The position numbers were made by a program, and so were the translations under genes. Below, piece by piece: positions 61,319 through 64,000 of a stretch of 64,000 nt of DNA. The DNA is from Clostridia bacterium (GTDB lineage Bacteria; Bacillota; Clostridia; Oscillospirales; QAKW01). The stretch lies in contig JAFTZM010000043.1 in assembly GCA_017464525.1 (NCBI GenBank), forward strand, positions 1-64,000, in the 5' to 3' direction. The notes under the pieces are model-generated. The model did no database searches, was not told the DNA's origin, and worked only from the letters and a program-made list of their open reading frames with translations. Numbering within the stretch: the stretch's first letter is position 1; every line of letters begins with the position of its first letter.

Positions 61319-64000
61319 TTATTTTTTGAACTTCAAGGTAATGATCTCAAAATTCTTGACCGGAAGGGTTACTGCATTGTTGACCAATTCCAGTTCCTCC
61401 AGTTCGTTTTCCAGCGTACCGCAAAGGTAAGCCTTGGTGAAGCCGGCAGGAACGGTAACGGTTGCTTTGCAGCGGCTGTCGTAGGCTTCGTACATCCGCA
61501 CTACCAGATCGTCGCTCTCCTCGGCCTTCTTCACCGTTTCGATGATCACATTGCTGCAGTCGCAGGAGACCATGGAAAACTCTGCCGGCAGGCCGCCCTT
61601 CTGCGCCGCTACCGCCACCGCCTCCATGGGCTGGTTGAGAGCATAGGCCTCCTGGATCACGCCGGCCTCATAGAGGCTGCCGATATGGGGAAGTAGCGAA
61701 TAGGTAAAGAGATGCTCCCCTTCGTCTGCCTTGGGATTGGGCCATGCAGAACATCTCAGAACTGTAAGGCTCAGCTCGGTACCGTCGCAGCTGAAGCCAT
61801 ACTTGCAATCGTTCAGCAGGGCAACCCCGTAGCCATGCTCCGAAACATCCACCCATTTATGGGCGCAGCTTTCAAATTTCGCCTCATCCCAGCTGGTGTT
61901 CTCATGGGTGGGACGGGTCACATGGCCGAACTGGATTTCAAAGGTTGCCTGATCGGCGTGAACATCGATGGGGAAACAGATCTTCATCAGATGATGCTTT
62001 TCATGCCAATCGAAGTTGTTCTCAAAGTCAATGCGGGGGTTTTCGGAATAAAGCCAGATATGCTGGCAGAGGGTGGAATTCAGATACCTCCGCTCCACCT
62101 TAAATCCGGCACGGCTGCCGTCCCGGACCGGGGTGATGGTGGCGGTGTCCTCCAGCTTGTACCGCTTGGACTTATAGGTGGCATCGATCTCCCATGCATC
62201 ATAGTTGCGGGGATCATCCTCAAAGAGCCGCAGCTCGTTGCCCTTGCAGCCGGGCAGAAAGACCTCCCGTTCCGCCATCTTATCGTAGAGGGATGCAATG
62301 CTGCCCTGCTCGTCCAGCGTCATGATATAATATTGGTTCTCTGCAGTATGGCCCTCCAGCTTTACAGCGGGAGCCTGCTCTGCCGGCCGGATCACCTTCC
62401 AGCCGAAGGCCGGGATGGCCTCTGCCGGCTCCACCGTCTTGCCCTCCACCTGAACCGGGCCCTTGCGGGCAAAGCCGGAGGGGTTGTAGACCAGCACACC
62501 GCCTTCGGTATCCACCTGAGCGGCCAGGCTGTTCAGCTTGCCGCCGATCACGCCGCTGCCGTATTCATTCAGCTTGGCATAATCGATATCGGTGCCCTCG
62601 TAGACCTCCAAAATAGAGGAACCGGGCAGAATATCATGGAACTGATTGTGCAGTACCTTCCGCCATGCGGCATAAAGCCCCTTGGCATCGTAGCTGCCGC
62701 CGAAGAAAAGATCGGTCATGGAAAGGGCCTCGGCCTTCTGCAGCATCAGCTCGGATTTGCGGTTGCCCCGCTTATTCTTGGCCATGGTGGTATAGGTGCC
62801 CCGGTGATATTCCAGGTACAGCTCGCCCACCCATTTGGGGGTGCGCTGCAGCTTGGCGGAATTTTCCTTAAATTCCTTCTCGGAGGCCTCCAGATACGGC
62901 ACCAGGAAGTTCATTTTAGTTACCGGCAGGCCGGGCAGACCCTTGGCCAGGCGGCGCTGCTTTTCCAGCATCCAGCGGGTGGGGCCGCCGCCGCCATCGC
63001 CGTAGCCGTATGTAAGGATGGTATTTTTATTATATTCCTTCTGCTGATACCGATCCCAGGTGCCGGCCACATTCACCGGATCCAGCATCCCCACATAGGT
63101 GGTATACCGCACCGGCTCATGGTTGGGGGTACCCTTCTGGGTGGTAATAAAGGAGGAGAAGATCTCCGTCCCGTCGATGCCCTGCCACATAAAGGAATCA
63201 TAGGGCATGGTATTGGTGTCGTTCCAGCTGATCTTGGAGGTCACAAAATAATCCACACCGGATTTTTTCAAGATCTGGGGCAGAGCGGCGCTATAGCCGA
63301 ATACATCCGGCAGGAAGAGTACCTTATTCTCCTTGCCGAATTCTTCCTTGAAGAACCTTTTGCCCTGCAGGATCTGCCGGATAAAGCTTTCGCCGCCGGT
63401 GAGGTTGCAATCGCACTCCACCCACATAGCGCCTTCCGGCTCCCAGCTGCCCTTCGCCACCAACTGTTTCAGCTCTTCATACTTTTCGGGGGCCTCCTCC
63501 CGCAGGTAGCGGTACAGCTCCGGCTGGGAGAGGGTGAACTGATACTCGGGATATTTTTCCATCAGCATAAAGGCGGTAGAGAAGCTGCGCTGCACCTTTT
63601 CACGGGTCTGAGCACGGGCCCATTGCCATTCCACGTCAATATGGGTGTGCCCGATGCAATGGACCACCGGCTTGCCCTCGGTGGAGCAGAGCTTTTCGTA
63701 ATATTCCTCCTGCATCAGCCGGCGGGCAGCGGCAACAGAGGCGTAATATTCCGGGGTATAGGGAGCCCGGAAATCAATGCAGTTGACCGCCCGCTCCAGG
63801 GCAGAGAGGGTATCCGCATATTCAGCGGTATTCTTATTAAGGGCATCCAGCGCCTCAAAGGGCACCAGAAGATCATAATATAACCCCTCGGTCTCGATAT
63901 CTACCTTGCAGATCCGCACCCGCACGGGAATATGCTCCACGCAGCGGGGGCCGGCGTAGACATAGTTATACATCTCATAATCGGTATCCGGCTCCAGAAA
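61319..64000 (-). CDS. GH38 alpha-mannosidase, 5' end outside the window
   Basis: Releases alpha-linked mannose from glycans; bacterial members work in the cytosol on imported oligosaccharides. Motifs: GHTHIDVEWQW (zinc and substrate), the nucleophile region LPDVFGYSAALP, WVECDCNLTGGESF, HNQFHDILPGSSI, and a large C-terminal beta domain. From the ATG at 63973 the protein has 884 residues, but the frame stays open to the window edge and the family is usually about 1,000 residues or more, so the true start lies beyond 64000. No signal peptide can be judged. A terminator follows; no sugar transporter is next to it in this window. Confidence 0.93.
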   Translation of the reverse strand, partial: FLEPDTDYEMYNYVYAGPRCVEHIPVRVRICKVDIETEGLYYDLLVPFEALDALNKNTAEYADTLSALERAVNCIDFRAPYTPEYYASVAAARRLMQEEYYEKLCSTEGKPVVHCIGHTHIDVEWQWARAQTREKVQRSFSTAFMLMEKYPEYQFTLSQPELYRYLREEAPEKYEELKQLVAKGSWEPEGAMWVECDCNLTGGESFIRQILQGKRFFKEEFGKENKVLFLPDVFGYSAALPQILKKSGVDYFVTSKISWNDTNTMPYDSFMWQGIDGTEIFSSFITTQKGTPNHEPVRYTTYVGMLDPVNVAGTWDRYQQKEYNKNTILTYGYGDGGGGPTRWMLEKQRRLAKGLPGLPVTKMNFLVPYLEASEKEFKENSAKLQRTPKWVGELYLEYHRGTYTTMAKNKRGNRKSELMLQKAEALSMTDLFFGGSYDAKGLYAAWRKVLHNQFHDILPGSSILEVYEGTDIDYAKLNEYGSGVIGGKLNSLAAQVDTEGGVLVYNPSGFARKGPVQVEGKTVEPAEAIPAFGWKVIRPAEQAPAVKLEGHTAENQYYIMTLDEQGSIASLYDKMAEREVFLPGCKGNELRLFEDDPRNYDAWEIDATYKSKRYKLEDTATITPVRDGSRAGFKVERRYLNSTLCQHIWLYSENPRIDFENNFDWHEKHHLMKICFPIDVHADQATFEIQFGHVTRPTHENTSWDEAKFESCAHKWVDVSEHGYGVALLNDCKYGFSCDGTELSLTVLRCSAWPNPKADEGEHLFTYSLLPHIGSLYEAGVIQEAYALNQPMEAVAVAAQKGGLPAEFSMVSCDCSNVIIETVKKAEESDDLVVRMYEAYDSRCKATVTVPAGFTKAYLCGTLENELEELELVNNAVTLPVKNFEIITLKFKK

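Noticed and set aside
61712-63883. A 723-codon open frame on the plus strand
   Set aside because: Antisense to the GH38 mannosidase gene, whose motifs are unmistakable; composition is that of a shadow frame.

Overview
The window is a stretch of chromosome from an anaerobic, low-to-moderate-GC-lineage but GC-rich-coding Firmicute, most likely a gut Clostridia of the Oscillospirales/Ruminococcaceae type. The reasons are: oxygen-independent ribonucleotide reductase (nrdD/nrdG), a meso-DAP-type murE, a PASTA-containing division PBP, gatCA, DegV, heterodimeric ABC exporters, and a minimal SufCB-like pair instead of a full suf operon. No rRNA, tRNA, CRISPR array, prophage or insertion sequence was seen. 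Most genes lie on the minus strand in tightly overlapping operons. The assignment to a family is inference from gene content, not from a marker search.

Layout. 0.1-2.3 kb: a GMP synthase ATPase subunit without glutaminase domain and a CofE-like ligase. 2.4-4.9 kb: cysK-like synthase, DegV protein and a lone MazF. 5.0-10.7 kb: a MoxR-DUF58-transglutaminase-RluA operon. 10.9-14.9 kb (plus strand): a MarR regulator and a heterodimeric ABC exporter. 15.7-18.0 kb (plus): thrC-thrB. 18.1-30.9 kb (minus): the division and cell wall (dcw) cluster, mraZ-rsmH-ftsL-ftsI-murE-murF-mraY-ftsW-murG-ftsQ-ftsZ plus a zinc-ribbon membrane protein; murD, murC and ftsA are absent. 31.0-33.5 kb: two tandem SGNH hydrolases and an EIIC-like membrane protein. 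33.6-37.1 kb: response regulator, sensor kinase and HtrA protease. 37.2-42.6 kb: YigZ, then the nrdG-SGNH-nrdD-trxB operon, preceded by a probable pair of NrdR boxes. 42.8-45.0 kb: OPT transporter with a PqqD-like protein. 45.2-47.3 kb (plus): SufC/SufB-like pair and a Nudix hydrolase. 47.3-52.3 kb: a lipoprotein, then dnaX-ybaB-recR-TSCPD-phosphomutase. 52.5-52.7 kb: SRP RNA. 52.7-56.8 kb: guaB-gatC-gatA and an N-acyltransferase-like protein. 56.9-61.2 kb (plus): a divergent type IIA topoisomerase pair. 61.3-64.0 kb: a GH38 alpha-mannosidase cut by the window edge.

How the parts fit together. The dcw cluster supplies most lipid II synthesis and septation functions under an MraZ-type leader with four boxes repeating every 11 bp. 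The nrd operon looks self-contained: activase, reductase carrying its own thioredoxin-like domain, a thioredoxin-reductase-like flavoprotein and an NrdR-type control site. The regulator/kinase/HtrA operon resembles WalRK-type envelope control. The points most worth a second look are the NrdD fusion with its NrdR sites, the divergent topoisomerase, the PqqD-OPT pairing, the minimal Suf pair and the split GMP synthase beside a CofE-like enzyme. Promoters, terminators and motifs were read by eye; none was tested by a search or alignment.
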